Shown here: positions 18,043-26,590 of the stretch, piece after piece
Position numbering within the stretch: position 1 is the stretch's first letter
Layout: every line of letters begins with the position of its first letter
DNA from: a bacterium
GTDB taxonomy: Bacteria > Auribacterota > Auribacteria > Auribacterales > Auribacteraceae
DNA: 64,000 bases
Reading direction: 5' to 3'
Assembly: GCA_024233545.1 (NCBI GenBank)
Contig: JACKPL010000008.1
Coordinates: 1-64,000 of the forward strand
Position numbers and translations under genes: made by a program
The notes under the pieces: model-generated
What the model saw: only the letters and a program-made list of their open reading frames with translations
Databases searched by the model: none
Told to the model about the DNA's origin: nothing

Positions 18043-19941
18043 ATGTTCATAATTATTTATGCCATTTTATTCATACCTCTCGTTTTTTTCCCTGAATCGT
18101 TTTTGCCTATCAAGAATGAATATATCATTAAAGATTATTGTTTTATCATTGGGTGTATATTCCTTAGCGCATGTTTTCTAAAGAAAGTGTTTACACGTAC
18201 TTCTTTTGATATAAAAAACAGTACGAAACTATATATTTTGTATAGTGTGGCGGCAATTGGGTCTTGGTTGATACAGGGCTGTTTTTTTAATACAGGATAT
18301 GTGTTGAGCATCATAGGGTATGGGATGTTATATGCTTCAGTATCATGTATAAATATTCCGAAAATGCTTTTAATGCGCATTGCGCGCTGGTGGGCGGTAG
18401 CACTGTTTCTTCACGGTGTATATGGCATTATACAAATCGTTCACAACGACCAAGTAGTATCTGCGTTGGGTAATAGAAATTTTTATGGCGGGTTCATTTT
18501 AGCCGGCTTGCCATTTATTGTCTTTTTGATCGGACATACTATACACAAGAAATCGTATCGGATTGCGGTTGTTTATGTATTGATATTCTGTGTAAGCTTG
18601 GTAAATTTGTACTATGCACGCTGTCGTGCGGTGTGGTTGCTAATAAGCTTTTTTATGTTTATTATCATTTTCCTTAGAGTAAACCGCGTCATCCGATATA
18701 GTATTCTTGTGCTTCTCATAGTTTTGGTATGTTCTCCATGGGTTCGTACATTTATCCGTTCAAATCTGGAAAACGATGTTCGTCCTTATATTTGGCAAGG
18801 TACATTGCACATGATCGCACAAGCGCCGTTAATCGGTGTTGGCGCAGGAAATTTTTTCATTGAGTATCCGAAATATCGTCCCCATGAATATTTTCTCCTG
18901 CCCAAGGCATCAGATAATACACGGCATGCTCACAATGAATTACTGGAGGTTTGGGCGGAAACAGGTTCTTTCGGCGTATGTCTTCTATTAGCGGTATTCG
19001 CATGTGTCGGGTATGGTGTTTTTTCTGCGCATAAACAAAAAAAGATGGATGCTTTGGGGGGGGCGGTTGTTTTTTCGTCTGCCGGTATTCTTTTGCATAA
19101 TATGGTTGATGTAAATATGCGGTTTACTGCTATGGCGGTTGTATTCTGGTGTAATCTTGGCATTTTAAGCGCACTTTATGAGCCGGCATCCAAACTGGTA
19201 ATACCGTTGTGGATTCGGAACCAAAAAAGTTTGGTATGGAGTATGTTCATTCTATGTTGTGCAGGTGTCCTATGGTACTGTGTAGTTCAGTCGTTTCGTT
19301 CTGAAGTATTGTTTCAAAAGGGATATGATGCGCGAGTGAACAACGATTTGAAAAACGCTGTGGCTTACTATGAAAAAGCGGTACAGATACAGCCGAACAA
19401 TCTTAGTTTGCTGTATCATGCCGCTTTCGCATTTAACAGCGCGGGACAACGAGAACAAGCAGTGGTATTGTATGACCGAATCATGGAGTGTGCACCGTAT
19501 TATGCAAGTGTTCATAAAAATAGCGCAATTTGTAATATGATGCTCAAACACTTCAAGAAAGCAGTAGAACAGTACATAACATTCTCGCAATTAAATCCTT
19601 ATGATCCTGAAACATATCTCAATTTATCATATTGCCTCCATGAGATGGGCGATACAGCCCAAAGCCGGTCAATGCAGATGAAAGCACTGGAAATGTATGT
19701 ATGGCGCGCAGAACAATTCTTTAATAGGAAAGAATATCGAAAAGCGCGGGAATATCTTGAAACGCCGCTGAAAATCGCGCCGGATAATTCTGCTGTTGTT
19801 ATAGTGTATGCGCGTTCGTGTGCCGGATTGAAGGATACATCATCAGCGGTATCCATATTAAAGGATTACCTGAAACGGTTCCCAAACGACCAAACCGCAC
19901 AGAATATCTTAAAAGAATGTGTTTCAGACTTGCAGAAATAA
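18043..19941 (+). CDS. O-antigen ligase/polymerase-like membrane protein with C-terminal TPR domain
   Basis: A 632-residue protein. The first ~400 residues hold about ten hydrophobic segments. The Wzy_C-type periplasmic motif is RPYIWQGTLHMIAQAPLIGVGAGNFF followed by HAHNELLEVWAETGSFG, the conserved core of O-antigen ligases and O-linked oligosaccharyltransferases. From about residue 420 the chain becomes TPR repeats (KNAVAYYEKAVQIQPNN, and similar). It could polymerise or ligate a surface glycan. Because it sits right after a pilin gene it might also glycosylate that pilin (PglL/PilO-type), but the pilin terminator separates the two. The RBS AGAGAGAG is just before the ATG. Confidence 0.85.
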   Translation: MFIIIYAILFIPLVFFPESFLPIKNEYIIKDYCFIIGCIFLSACFLKKVFTRTSFDIKNSTKLYILYSVAAIGSWLIQGCFFNTGYVLSIIGYGMLYASVSCINIPKMLLMRIARWWAVALFLHGVYGIIQIVHNDQVVSALGNRNFYGGFILAGLPFIVFLIGHTIHKKSYRIAVVYVLIFCVSLVNLYYARCRAVWLLISFFMFIIIFLRVNRVIRYSILVLLIVLVCSPWVRTFIRSNLENDVRPYIWQGTLHMIAQAPLIGVGAGNFFIEYPKYRPHEYFLLPKASDNTRHAHNELLEVWAETGSFGVCLLLAVFACVGYGVFSAHKQKKMDALGGAVVFSSAGILLHNMVDVNMRFTAMAVVFWCNLGILSALYEPASKLVIPLWIRNQKSLVWSMFILCCAGVLWYCVVQSFRSEVLFQKGYDARVNNDLKNAVAYYEKAVQIQPNNLSLLYHAAFAFNSAGQREQAVVLYDRIMECAPYYASVHKNSAICNMMLKHFKKAVEQYITFSQLNPYDPETYLNLSYCLHEMGDTAQSRSMQMKALEMYVWRAEQFFNRKEYRKAREYLETPLKIAPDNSAVVIVYARSCAGLKDTSSAVSILKDYLKRFPNDQTAQNILKECVSDLQK

Positions 19942-20125
19942 ATGCGTGAAACAAATTTGTGTGGCTTTCTGGATTAACTATATCTAGCTTTCTTGTTATG
20001 AATCAATAACTTGTTTCTCAGTCTCAGAGTAATACGGTGGCATGTATATTTTTTTGTAATATATACTTGACGGTAAAGGGAGATATGATTAGTATCTTTT
20101 CGTACATTTTATCGAAGCTTTACGC

Positions 20126-20201
<76 letters not shown>

Positions 20202-20221
20202 TATAGAGTTTCTCTTTAAGT

Positions 20222-20306
20222 GCCGGGGTGGCGAAATTGGTAGACGCAAGGGACTTAAAATCCCTCGGAACTTAGTTCCGTGCCGGTTCAAGTCCGGCCC
20301 TCGGCA
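20222..20306 (+). tRNA. tRNA-Leu (anticodon TAA)
   Basis: An 85-base class II tRNA. The acceptor stem GCCGGGG pairs with CCTCGGC (one G-T pair), the D arm contains GGTAGACGCAAG, the anticodon loop is CTTAAAA and there is a long variable arm. The T arm is GCCGG-TTCAAGT-CCGGC and the discriminator is A. CCA is not encoded, unlike the tRNA-Cys just upstream. Confidence 0.95.
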
Positions 20307-20581
20307 CTTTTGATAGTATATTGGATGCATTTACAGACGCATTCATCCTTCACAAAGAAACACACCCGACATATTTAATATGATGCTGAAAGAACGGTTT
20401 ACATAAGGTGTCTATAGCATCTTCCAACGTTTTCATCGATACATCGGTAAGTTTTTATACATCATAAATAGGCATTCAATCTATAAGAAGCTGATTACCA
20501 GAAATTTATGTCCTATAGAAAGTAATATTACCAGATTCTATAATACTCACCCGTACTGCAATTCAAAACGAGGAGGTTGAT

Positions 20582-21007
20582 ATGATTACACCACAAAAAA
20601 TGCTCGAGATGTTTCCGTCGTTTCGCGGAGTAGAGTTTGCCGACAGCAGTTACGCTGTGCCGGATTACGATTGGCTGATAACGGAGTTTTTTTCGTATTA
20701 TACCGAATTTATGCGCAAATTTAACGCGTTCGAATGGCGCACATCACATGATTGCGACGACAAGGCACGCACGTTTTGTGTGTTGGCGTCATTAGCTCAT
20801 GGACAGAAAACACGGCCTGCAGAAGGAATCGCTATCGGTGAGGTATGGTATTACAGCCAACGGCTCGGCGGATACCACGCTATCAACGCCGCGTTTGCCA
20901 GTAAGAAAAAGCATCAGCCTGAGCTGGTATTTATCGAACCGCAAGTGCCGGCGGTAATATCGCTTACCGATCAGGAGAAGCAATCAATCTTCAAAGCGAG
21001 GTTTTAA
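20582..21007 (+). CDS. Orphan protein, possible transglutaminase/papain-like fold
   Basis: This 141-residue protein has a strong ribosome site (GAGGAGG) before ATG 20582. I recognise no named family. The order of conserved-looking residues, HDCDD (Cys58), IGEVWYY, GYHAINAAF (His99) and ELVFIEPQ (Glu119), resembles the Cys-His-acidic triad of small transglutaminase or papain-like proteins, some of them phage-encoded. This is a pattern reading, not an alignment. It has no signal peptide. It is followed after five bases by a tiny lipoprotein gene, so the two are likely one operon in the accessory patch behind the tRNAs. Confidence 0.7.
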   Translation: MITPQKMLEMFPSFRGVEFADSSYAVPDYDWLITEFFSYYTEFMRKFNAFEWRTSHDCDDKARTFCVLASLAHGQKTRPAEGIAIGEVWYYSQRLGGYHAINAAFASKKKHQPELVFIEPQVPAVISLTDQEKQSIFKARF

Positions 21008-21012
21008 TAGAT

Positions 21013-21186
21013 ATGAAATCACTATGGATTTTTTGCGGAATATTGTTGGTGTTTGTAACGATGATTTTCGGGTGCCGTACAGAGCAGGAAACACTGTACT
21101 ACGAAGGGCAAACCTACGATTTGGAATCGTTGCGCAACCTTGATTTGCCCCAACCGCCTGAACCGGTTTATATGGATAACGAATAA
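21013..21186 (+). CDS. Small lipoprotein (57 aa)
   Basis: A 57-residue reading frame, MKSLWIFCGILLVFVTMIFG-C, with a classic lipoprotein signal: one Lys, a hydrophobic core, then IFGC at Cys21. The mature peptide is only 37 residues and ends in a proline-rich LPQPPEPVYMDNE. It starts five bases after the preceding gene, which has no secretion signal. A small Pro-rich outer-membrane lipoprotein resembles phage Rz1-type spanins, but without a clear Rz partner that remains speculation. Confidence 0.6.
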   Translation: MKSLWIFCGILLVFVTMIFGCRTEQETLYYEGQTYDLESLRNLDLPQPPEPVYMDNE

Positions 21187-21374
21187 CCATCCGGTTTTCC
21201 TGTTTTGTATGCAACCCCGGCTACATTTTGTGGACGGGGTTTTCTTCTGAAAACATTTATCTTCGGGAAGAAAATAATATTAAATCTCCTGTTCCCTCAA
21301 AAACAATTTTGTTGCGTTATATTATTAACGAGAGCGTGTTATAAATAATAAAACGGTGCAGGAGGAAATCGGCG

Positions 21375-21968
21375 TGAAAAAAATCTTTTCTATTCTTATC
21401 AGTCTATCAATATTTTTATTTCAGTAAATCTTTGTCATTCTGCAACAACCTCAGATGGTCTTATCACACTCGATTTTTTGAAGACACAAGTCATGGGAGC
21501 CCAAATATATGGCAACTTGAGTTTCACCGTCAACGATATTGGTGGAGATGAATTGAATCTATTTTATTCAGCATGGAGTTTTTTTAATGGTGTAATCGGT
21601 AATTTTGAGAACCACTCATAATCCTGCTTCAGAGTTCTATTGAGTTTTGCGCAGCTATCTTTCTTCCTGGAACTATGCGATTATATTTACTCAGTAATCA
21701 GTTCAAAAACAGTTGATAATCCTAGATTTCAGTGGAAACAACCTTTAATTTTCTCAAGTCAGAATTTTCTGGAATACCAATTATTGACGATTTCTATGTT
21801 GATGTACATTACATGGATAATTTAGGACAGCGAAAAGCAAAGAGTGGGTTGAACTTCATGAATCGCTGGTTTTATTGTTCCAGAGCCTTCATCAGTGTAT
21901 CGTTGATTTTCTTTTTGGTGCTTTATTGTTATTTTATGAGTTTTAGAAAAAAAAGAATTCCTGATTAA
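21375..21968 (+). pseudogene. Decayed PEP-CTERM secreted protein
   Basis: An AGGAGG ribosome site precedes GTG 21375 and a signal-peptide start (KKIFSILISLSIFLF). The frame then stops. A second frame continues plausibly with SATTSDGLITLDFL and GNLSFTVNDIGGDELNLFY, and a third with FSGIPIIDDFYVDVHYMDN. Near the end, GTT CCA GAG CCT (21877-21888) encodes VPEP. In a neighbouring frame it runs into a hydrophobic stretch (SLIFFLVLYCYF) and a basic end (RKKRIPD). That PEP, membrane helix and basic-tail order is the PEP-CTERM sorting signal. At least three frame changes are needed, so it is broken or mis-sequenced. Confidence 0.65.
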
Positions 21969-21995
21969 GAGTTTATAATAAGAGAGGATAGTATT

Positions 21996-22321
21996 ATGGG
22001 AAGGGGGATTTTTTCTCATTCTTCTGAGTAGTGTTGGTGTATTCATTTGCTTTGCGCAACAAAAGACATTATTTGAAAAAAATAGAAAAATTCCCAAGAG
22101 GCACTGGAACTTCAGTTCTTAAATCCCGGGCAATTGACTTTAAAAAGAAAGATTTTCAACTGAAGTCAAGAAGTGATCGGGTTTATGTAAAGTTGAAATC
22201 TCCTTTGAGCAAATCTGTTGCAGACAGGTTGAAGAAGAAAGGGATAAATCTGCATGAGTATGTAACTGACGAAACTCTAAACAACCGCTTTCCGGTTTTG
22301 AAAACCGTGAGTACTTTTTAA
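21996..22321 (+). pseudogene. Broken secreted-protein gene, possibly a protease prodomain
   Basis: AGAGAGGA precedes ATG 21996. If one T is removed from the T run near 22009-22014, the frame reads MGRGIFLILLSSVGVFICFAQQ, a good signal peptide. As written it stops after eleven residues. Another frame change leads into VYVKLKSPLSKSVADRLKKKGINLHEYV, which is reminiscent of the propeptide of subtilisin-like proteases. The frame then ends at 22321 with no catalytic domain. The downstream gene on the other strand overlaps its stop. Function is uncertain; decay is likely. Confidence 0.45.
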
Positions 22322-22932
22322 TACCTTTTGATTCTCTCTATAACCTTCCCAATAATGCTGTAACGATCTTGAAGTTTTAAAAGAAGCGGCGATAATGTCT
22401 TATTGAGCGGCAACAAGAAGCATGTGTCACGATACTTTTTATAACGCATAAGTATAGCTGAATCCGATTGTGCATCAGCGAGAATCACGAAATCATCATT
22501 ATATAAGGGGATGTCAGGGTTAACCGTGATAGAGTCACCCTGTCTAAATTCCGGCTCAAAATCATCCGATTCAATCCGCATCGAGAATGCGCGAGGCGCG
22601 CTCACTGTTGATGATACGTATTCCTCTGAGGTTTCGTCGAGTACGGTAAGATCATGAAACCTGTTGGCGCATTTCCATGATAGAACAGGCAATATGCCAT
22701 GTTGGTTTACTTGAGGTGCGGCGTCGGCGCCGAATAATTCGGGTTCCGTAATGGAAAACACCTCGCACAGCTTTTTCCGTTTCGGGTCGCTGGGCACCCG
22801 GGTGTTTCGCTCCCATGCGGATATGGTATTTTGTGTGACGTCCAGCATTTGTGCAAGTTCGATTTGTGTAAATCCGTTGCATTCACGATAATGCCGGATA
22901 ATACTGCTTGTTTCGCGTGCTTTCATAATCAT
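22318..22932 (-). CDS. XRE-family repressor with degenerate S24 peptidase domain
   Basis: A 204-residue phage-repressor-like regulator. Residues 8-60 form the helix-turn-helix (FTQIELAQMLDVTQNTISAWER). The C-terminal half aligns with S24/LexA-type domains: IESDDFEPEFRQGDSITVNP, then FVILADAQSDSAILMRY. In the family the catalytic Ser lies in GDSM and the Lys in VKR. Here these positions appear to be Asp124 and Met162, so self-cleavage is unlikely. There are two possible starts, ATG 22932 and ATG 22926. Upstream lies a perfect 17-base palindrome (23031-23047), a probable autoregulatory operator. Confidence 0.85.
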   Translation of the reverse strand: MIMKARETSSIIRHYRECNGFTQIELAQMLDVTQNTISAWERNTRVPSDPKRKKLCEVFSITEPELFGADAAPQVNQHGILPVLSWKCANRFHDLTVLDETSEEYVSSTVSAPRAFSMRIESDDFEPEFRQGDSITVNPDIPLYNDDFVILADAQSDSAILMRYKKYRDTCFLLPLNKTLSPLLLKLQDRYSIIGKVIERIKRY

Positions 22933-23030
22933 TGGGAATGTTCTCTTTACACCAGTAAGGTTTATTTTTCATACATTGTATCGGCATGATGTGTGTTTGG
23001 TCTTAGAAATTTTTGCGAGTAAGAAAAAAA

Positions 23031-23047
23031 TAAACCATCATGGTTTA
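23031..23047. promoter_or_regulatory. Perfect palindrome, probable repressor operator
   Basis: TAAACCATCATGGTTTA is a perfect inverted repeat (8+1+8). Related half-sites occur on both sides: AAGGTTTA at 22957-22964 and ATGGTTTG at 23076-23083. All lie between the repressor gene (22318-22932, minus) and the gene to its right. The rest of 22933-23214 holds no gene I can support. Confidence 0.6.
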
Positions 23048-23214
23048 ATTTAGCTTGAAATTCTTGCGATTTGATATGGTTTGTGCATTTTTAAAAGCTG
23101 AATTTGATATTACGAAGGGGCGTTGAATGAAGTAATACATCAATATGGTGTTGACGCATGATAAAAATACTTTTGTGCTGTTGTATAACGTAAGAAGAAA
23201 AAGAATTTGAGTGC

Positions 23215-25371
23215 TTAACTTGTTTTGTATGAAACAGAAAGGTGGTTTACAACTTCGTCTGCCATGTTTAAATGATGCAGTAACTGCCAGTCGGCCGGAT
23301 CGGGTTGTTTATCGGGGTAACAAGATACAGGGATATTCAGCAAGATGCTGAGGCGCACAGTAAAAACAATGGTATCGTTGCCTAACGCAATAAGTTTATT
23401 GATATTATTTTCCAAACACCATTTTTGAACATTGAATAACGCATAATCATATTCTTCCGAGCCGTATGGTACTAAAAAGTCGCAACATTGTGTGTTTATT
23501 CCATCGGATATGTCATGGTCTCGTTGAGGTGGGTAACATATTAAGGATTGTTCTGTAATGCATTCGACTGCTTTTCTTTGCGTTGTTTGTCCCAGAATAT
23601 AACATGTTTTCCCAGATGAATTGATACGCTTTTTTTGAGTTTTAATATGTTTATAGAGTGCAGATTTTTTTTCGTTTATTCTTGTAATGCAGAAAGTTAT
23701 GAATTCTTTAACAGAAATCGTATGATTGGTTAAATTAACATATTTAATGAACTGGGCGATTCCTTTTCGTGACTCTAAATCGATGGAAATCGGAGTAAAA
23801 ATAGGTTTATAAAGTTGTGACGCCAGTATCGATTTTGTTTCCGGTAAGCTTAATAAATAATCCCATAGATGAGCGGTACGTTGTTCTGTAAAATGGTGAG
23901 CTACAGATTTCAATTTATCGGTTCGATATGCTTGAATATATGTTCCCCAATGAGGTTCATTCACTTGCGCACAGTGATACCCTTCTTTAAGAAGGTTGAC
24001 TAGATGTGAAAGCGTTTCGGAGTCGACAAAGGGTTTTTCTATTGTTAATCGCAATGCGTATGTACAATTTTCAGGAATTGCTTCGATAAACCGTACATCA
24101 GGGTTGTCGGGATTCCCGATAAAAACAGTCATTCCGTATTGGCGTAAAACATCGGCATAATCGCGATGAATCGGAGTATCGGGAAGCGCGATAACAACCG
24201 ATGTTAGCAAACCGGTTTCCATTAAAAGCAGTTCAATATATTTAATCAGAGGAATATTCCTGATGCTAAGTGCGGCGACAGAATTTTCTGGCAATTCATT
24301 TTCTTTAATACGCATCAGAAGTATCGTTGCTGTATTATGTTGGTTATTGACATGTGGAAATGAAGGATTTCGTGAGTTATGCTCGCATAAATGAAGAAAG
24401 TCAATGAGGGCGTCGACTCGTGAAGAAAGTGAATATTTTTGCGCAATGGATTGATGAGTAGCAGAACTGATAGCGGATCGTTTCTGTTTGTCAGTGAGCA
24501 ATGTCATTAAATATCTGTGCCATTCTTCCGGTGACGATGCTAAAAATCCATTAACATCATTGACGATTATATGCGGGTGTTCTCCAATTCCGCTTGCAAC
24601 CGATGGTATTCCCATAAGCAAATAGTTTCGTAAGGTTAATCCAGCTTTACCCCGCCGCGAGTCGATGTCGAGAAGCGGTACAATCCCAATGTCTGCTTGT
24701 TGTATCATCGGAAGCGTTTCCCGAAAATAAATATCAAGCGGTTTAAAAGGAATGAGCGTTGCAAACGGAAGTTTTTTTTGTACTTCTTTTTGTATGGAAT
24801 CTGTCCTAAATCCGACTAGCAGTAATTCAAACGGAAGCGTTAGATGTAATTCTTGTAAAACTTGAGCGATGCTGAGCAAGTCAGGCGCATATTCGTCAGC
24901 ATAACTTTGCGACCACACTATTCGTGGAAGTTTCCTTTCTTCTCGAATAGTGGGAACAATAAAATGCTTTTCATCGATACAGCATTCGATGAGTGCGGCA
25001 TTTTTATTGAATCCATTCACATACTCAAAAAGAAAATGACTGCCGCATACAATATTATCCGTAGTCCCGATCATGTCGTGAAATGTGTCAAGATTGATAA
25101 AATCGTCGCAGTCAAATACAATAATGTGTTTGTCTTTTAAAGGAGATATATTATCAGGCGTATGAAAACTATTGCCGTTTTTTTGGATATAAATGATGGA
25201 TGGTTCCTCAATGGCATACAAAAAAGCTCGTTTTTCTGAATCGGAAAAGTAAGGATTTAGGATTGATATGCGAAATCCGCGTTGTTTCATATGCTCGGCA
25301 ATCTTATAAACGCGGTAGTAACTGGAAGGCATGTTGTGATCTGATACCGGTGAAAAGATTATAGGGCGCAT
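23215..25371 (-). CDS. Three-part glycan enzyme: GT-B glycosyltransferase fused to SpsF-like cytidylyltransferase domain
   Basis: A 718-residue protein. Residues 1-330 look like a GT4-type GT-B glycosyltransferase (SSYYRVYKIAEHMKQRGFRI at the start; GKAGLTLRNYLLMGIPSVAS and NDVNGFLAS in the donor domain). Residues about 348-545 follow the plan of the SpsF/NeuA-like nucleotidyltransferases: ILLMRIKENELPENSVAAL, IPLIKYIELLL, VVIALPDTPIHRDYADVL, and YALRLTIEKPFVDSETL. The usual R-x-x-S-x-R-L-P substrate loop is altered to RIKENELPENS. Residues ~560-718 are unassigned. It has no signal peptide. It follows the methyltransferase fragments by 12 bases. Confidence 0.75.
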   Translation of the reverse strand: MRPIIFSPVSDHNMPSSYYRVYKIAEHMKQRGFRISILNPYFSDSEKRAFLYAIEEPSIIYIQKNGNSFHTPDNISPLKDKHIIVFDCDDFINLDTFHDMIGTTDNIVCGSHFLFEYVNGFNKNAALIECCIDEKHFIVPTIREERKLPRIVWSQSYADEYAPDLLSIAQVLQELHLTLPFELLLVGFRTDSIQKEVQKKLPFATLIPFKPLDIYFRETLPMIQQADIGIVPLLDIDSRRGKAGLTLRNYLLMGIPSVASGIGEHPHIIVNDVNGFLASSPEEWHRYLMTLLTDKQKRSAISSATHQSIAQKYSLSSRVDALIDFLHLCEHNSRNPSFPHVNNQHNTATILLMRIKENELPENSVAALSIRNIPLIKYIELLLMETGLLTSVVIALPDTPIHRDYADVLRQYGMTVFIGNPDNPDVRFIEAIPENCTYALRLTIEKPFVDSETLSHLVNLLKEGYHCAQVNEPHWGTYIQAYRTDKLKSVAHHFTEQRTAHLWDYLLSLPETKSILASQLYKPIFTPISIDLESRKGIAQFIKYVNLTNHTISVKEFITFCITRINEKKSALYKHIKTQKKRINSSGKTCYILGQTTQRKAVECITEQSLICYPPQRDHDISDGINTQCCDFLVPYGSEEYDYALFNVQKWCLENNINKLIALGNDTIVFTVRLSILLNIPVSCYPDKQPDPADWQLLHHLNMADEVVNHLSVSYKTS

Positions 25372-25383
25372 TTGTTCATTACC

Positions 25384-25962
25384 TTATATTTCCAATGTAA
25401 CAATATGGATGTTTTTATCTTTGATAGTATTGTTTAATCGTTCCATGATAGCGGCTTTATGTGAAAGAGATGCGATAATGATTGTTGAAACATCCTCAAT
25501 ACGCGGATCGGTTATAGAAACAATAGGAATGCCGAGAAGCGATGAACCCCATTTGCTTGTATCGTGTTCTATTATTACGCTGAGCGGTTTGTTTTTTAAG
25601 CACGTGACAAGCATTTCTGCTAAATCACCGCTTCCATATACTGCGCACTTTTTTTGAATTTGCAAAGATTCGATAAAACGGTTGATATGCTGTTTGCATA
25701 ATTGGAAATTTTCAAGGTATGACGCTAATTTTTGTTCGCGGTAATATGGCCTTGTCGGTATTTGCGATGTTTGTGGAATTGCTTCTTCGTATGGTTTTTT
25801 CCCGTAAAAGAAGATACTGCTTGCTAATCCGCGTGCTTTGTCGAAGTCGAGAATATTTTCATACAGCATGAAATCATCGACATATTTAATCAATCCGTTT
25901 AAAAAAGGGAAGAAAGGCGAGTGTGCCGTTTGATTTTTATCTGCTGGAAGCACATAGTGCAT
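25384..25962 (-). CDS. C-terminal part of a split methyltransferase, with Rossmann-like domain
   Basis: A 192-residue frame. Its first ~80 residues (IKYVDDFMLYE, KARGLASSIFFYGKK) look like the C-terminal tail of type-11 SAM methyltransferases of polysaccharide loci, not like a protein start. Residues ~105-190 form a second nucleotide-binding-like domain beginning KKCAVYGSGDLAEML. Reading upstream in this frame gives AGFSSGPSSTVGWILRDYMHY, the usual join to the methyltransferase core in the other frame (25899-26456). It is therefore very likely the rest of that gene, separated by one missing base near 26022-26026. Confidence 0.75.
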   Translation of the reverse strand: MHYVLPADKNQTAHSPFFPFLNGLIKYVDDFMLYENILDFDKARGLASSIFFYGKKPYEEAIPQTSQIPTRPYYREQKLASYLENFQLCKQHINRFIESLQIQKKCAVYGSGDLAEMLVTCLKNKPLSVIIEHDTSKWGSSLLGIPIVSITDPRIEDVSTIIIASLSHKAAIMERLNNTIKDKNIHIVTLEI

Positions 25963-26456
25963 ATAATCGCGAAGTATCCATCCGACTGTGCTTGAAGGCC
26001 CGCTTGAGAAGCCGGCTTCAATTTTTCAAAATCTTCTAACCACGTGCATAATCCATCAACAGTAGTGCGCCAGTAATCTTCCGGCGCGGGGTGATATGGT
26101 TGGAGGAACGGAACTTCGCAATATATCTTACCGTTTGGCTTTAGAATTCGTTTGAATTCTGCAATCGCTTTTTGAGGATATTTGACATGTTCAAGCAAAC
26201 CGATACTGATAACGAAGTCAACAGATGCATCATCGAAATCCAATTGATAAGCGCTGGAAACACTGTCTACTTCATAACTGTCGATAAAATCAACATTTAT
26301 TGCATGCGGTATTGGGCGCAATGGTCCTGAACCGACATTAACGACAACTTGATTGCGTGTTTCTTTAATAAAATTTTCAATAAAATCTGTCTGGTTGAGA
26401 GTTGGGTGGGTAATGTTATTCCGCCCGGTATAATCCATTTTTACTTTATAGCCCAT
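25899..26456 (-). CDS. SAM-dependent methyltransferase, core part (frame-shifted)
   Basis: A 185-residue frame with class I methyltransferase motifs: VVVNVGSGPLRP (motif I), INVDFIDSYEVD, LDFDDASVDFVISIGLLEHVKYP and EFKRILKPNGKIYCEVPFLQPYHPAPEDYWR. This is the Methyltransf_11 group typical of surface-sugar clusters. After EDFEKLK the frame goes out of register (PASQAGLQAQ), while the adjacent frame carries the expected continuation. The break sits on an A5 run (26022-26026 on the given strand, as T5). Six A residues would restore one protein of about 350 residues. Phase variation, decay and sequencing error are all possible. Confidence 0.8.
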   Translation of the reverse strand: MGYKVKMDYTGRNNITHPTLNQTDFIENFIKETRNQVVVNVGSGPLRPIPHAINVDFIDSYEVDSVSSAYQLDFDDASVDFVISIGLLEHVKYPQKAIAEFKRILKPNGKIYCEVPFLQPYHPAPEDYWRTTVDGLCTWLEDFEKLKPASQAGLQAQSDGYFAIICTMCFQQIKIKRHTRLSSLF

Positions 26457-26590
26457 GTATTGCTCCTGATAATTATCAGTTTAAAAGTAAATCTTTTTAT
26501 GATATGAAATGAGTTGCGAATAAATATCTAGCATGTTTAATACCACGAAATGCAAAAATACACATTTTACATAAGAGGATAGTGCACACT

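Noticed and set aside
20307..20581. Possible small gene or promoter behind tRNA-Leu
   Set aside because: There is a TATAAT at 20539 without a convincing -35 partner, and only very short frames. Nothing supportable.
20222..23100. Integration at tRNA-Leu
   Set aside because: I looked for a second copy of the tRNA-Leu 3' end downstream and saw none, so an att claim is unsupported.
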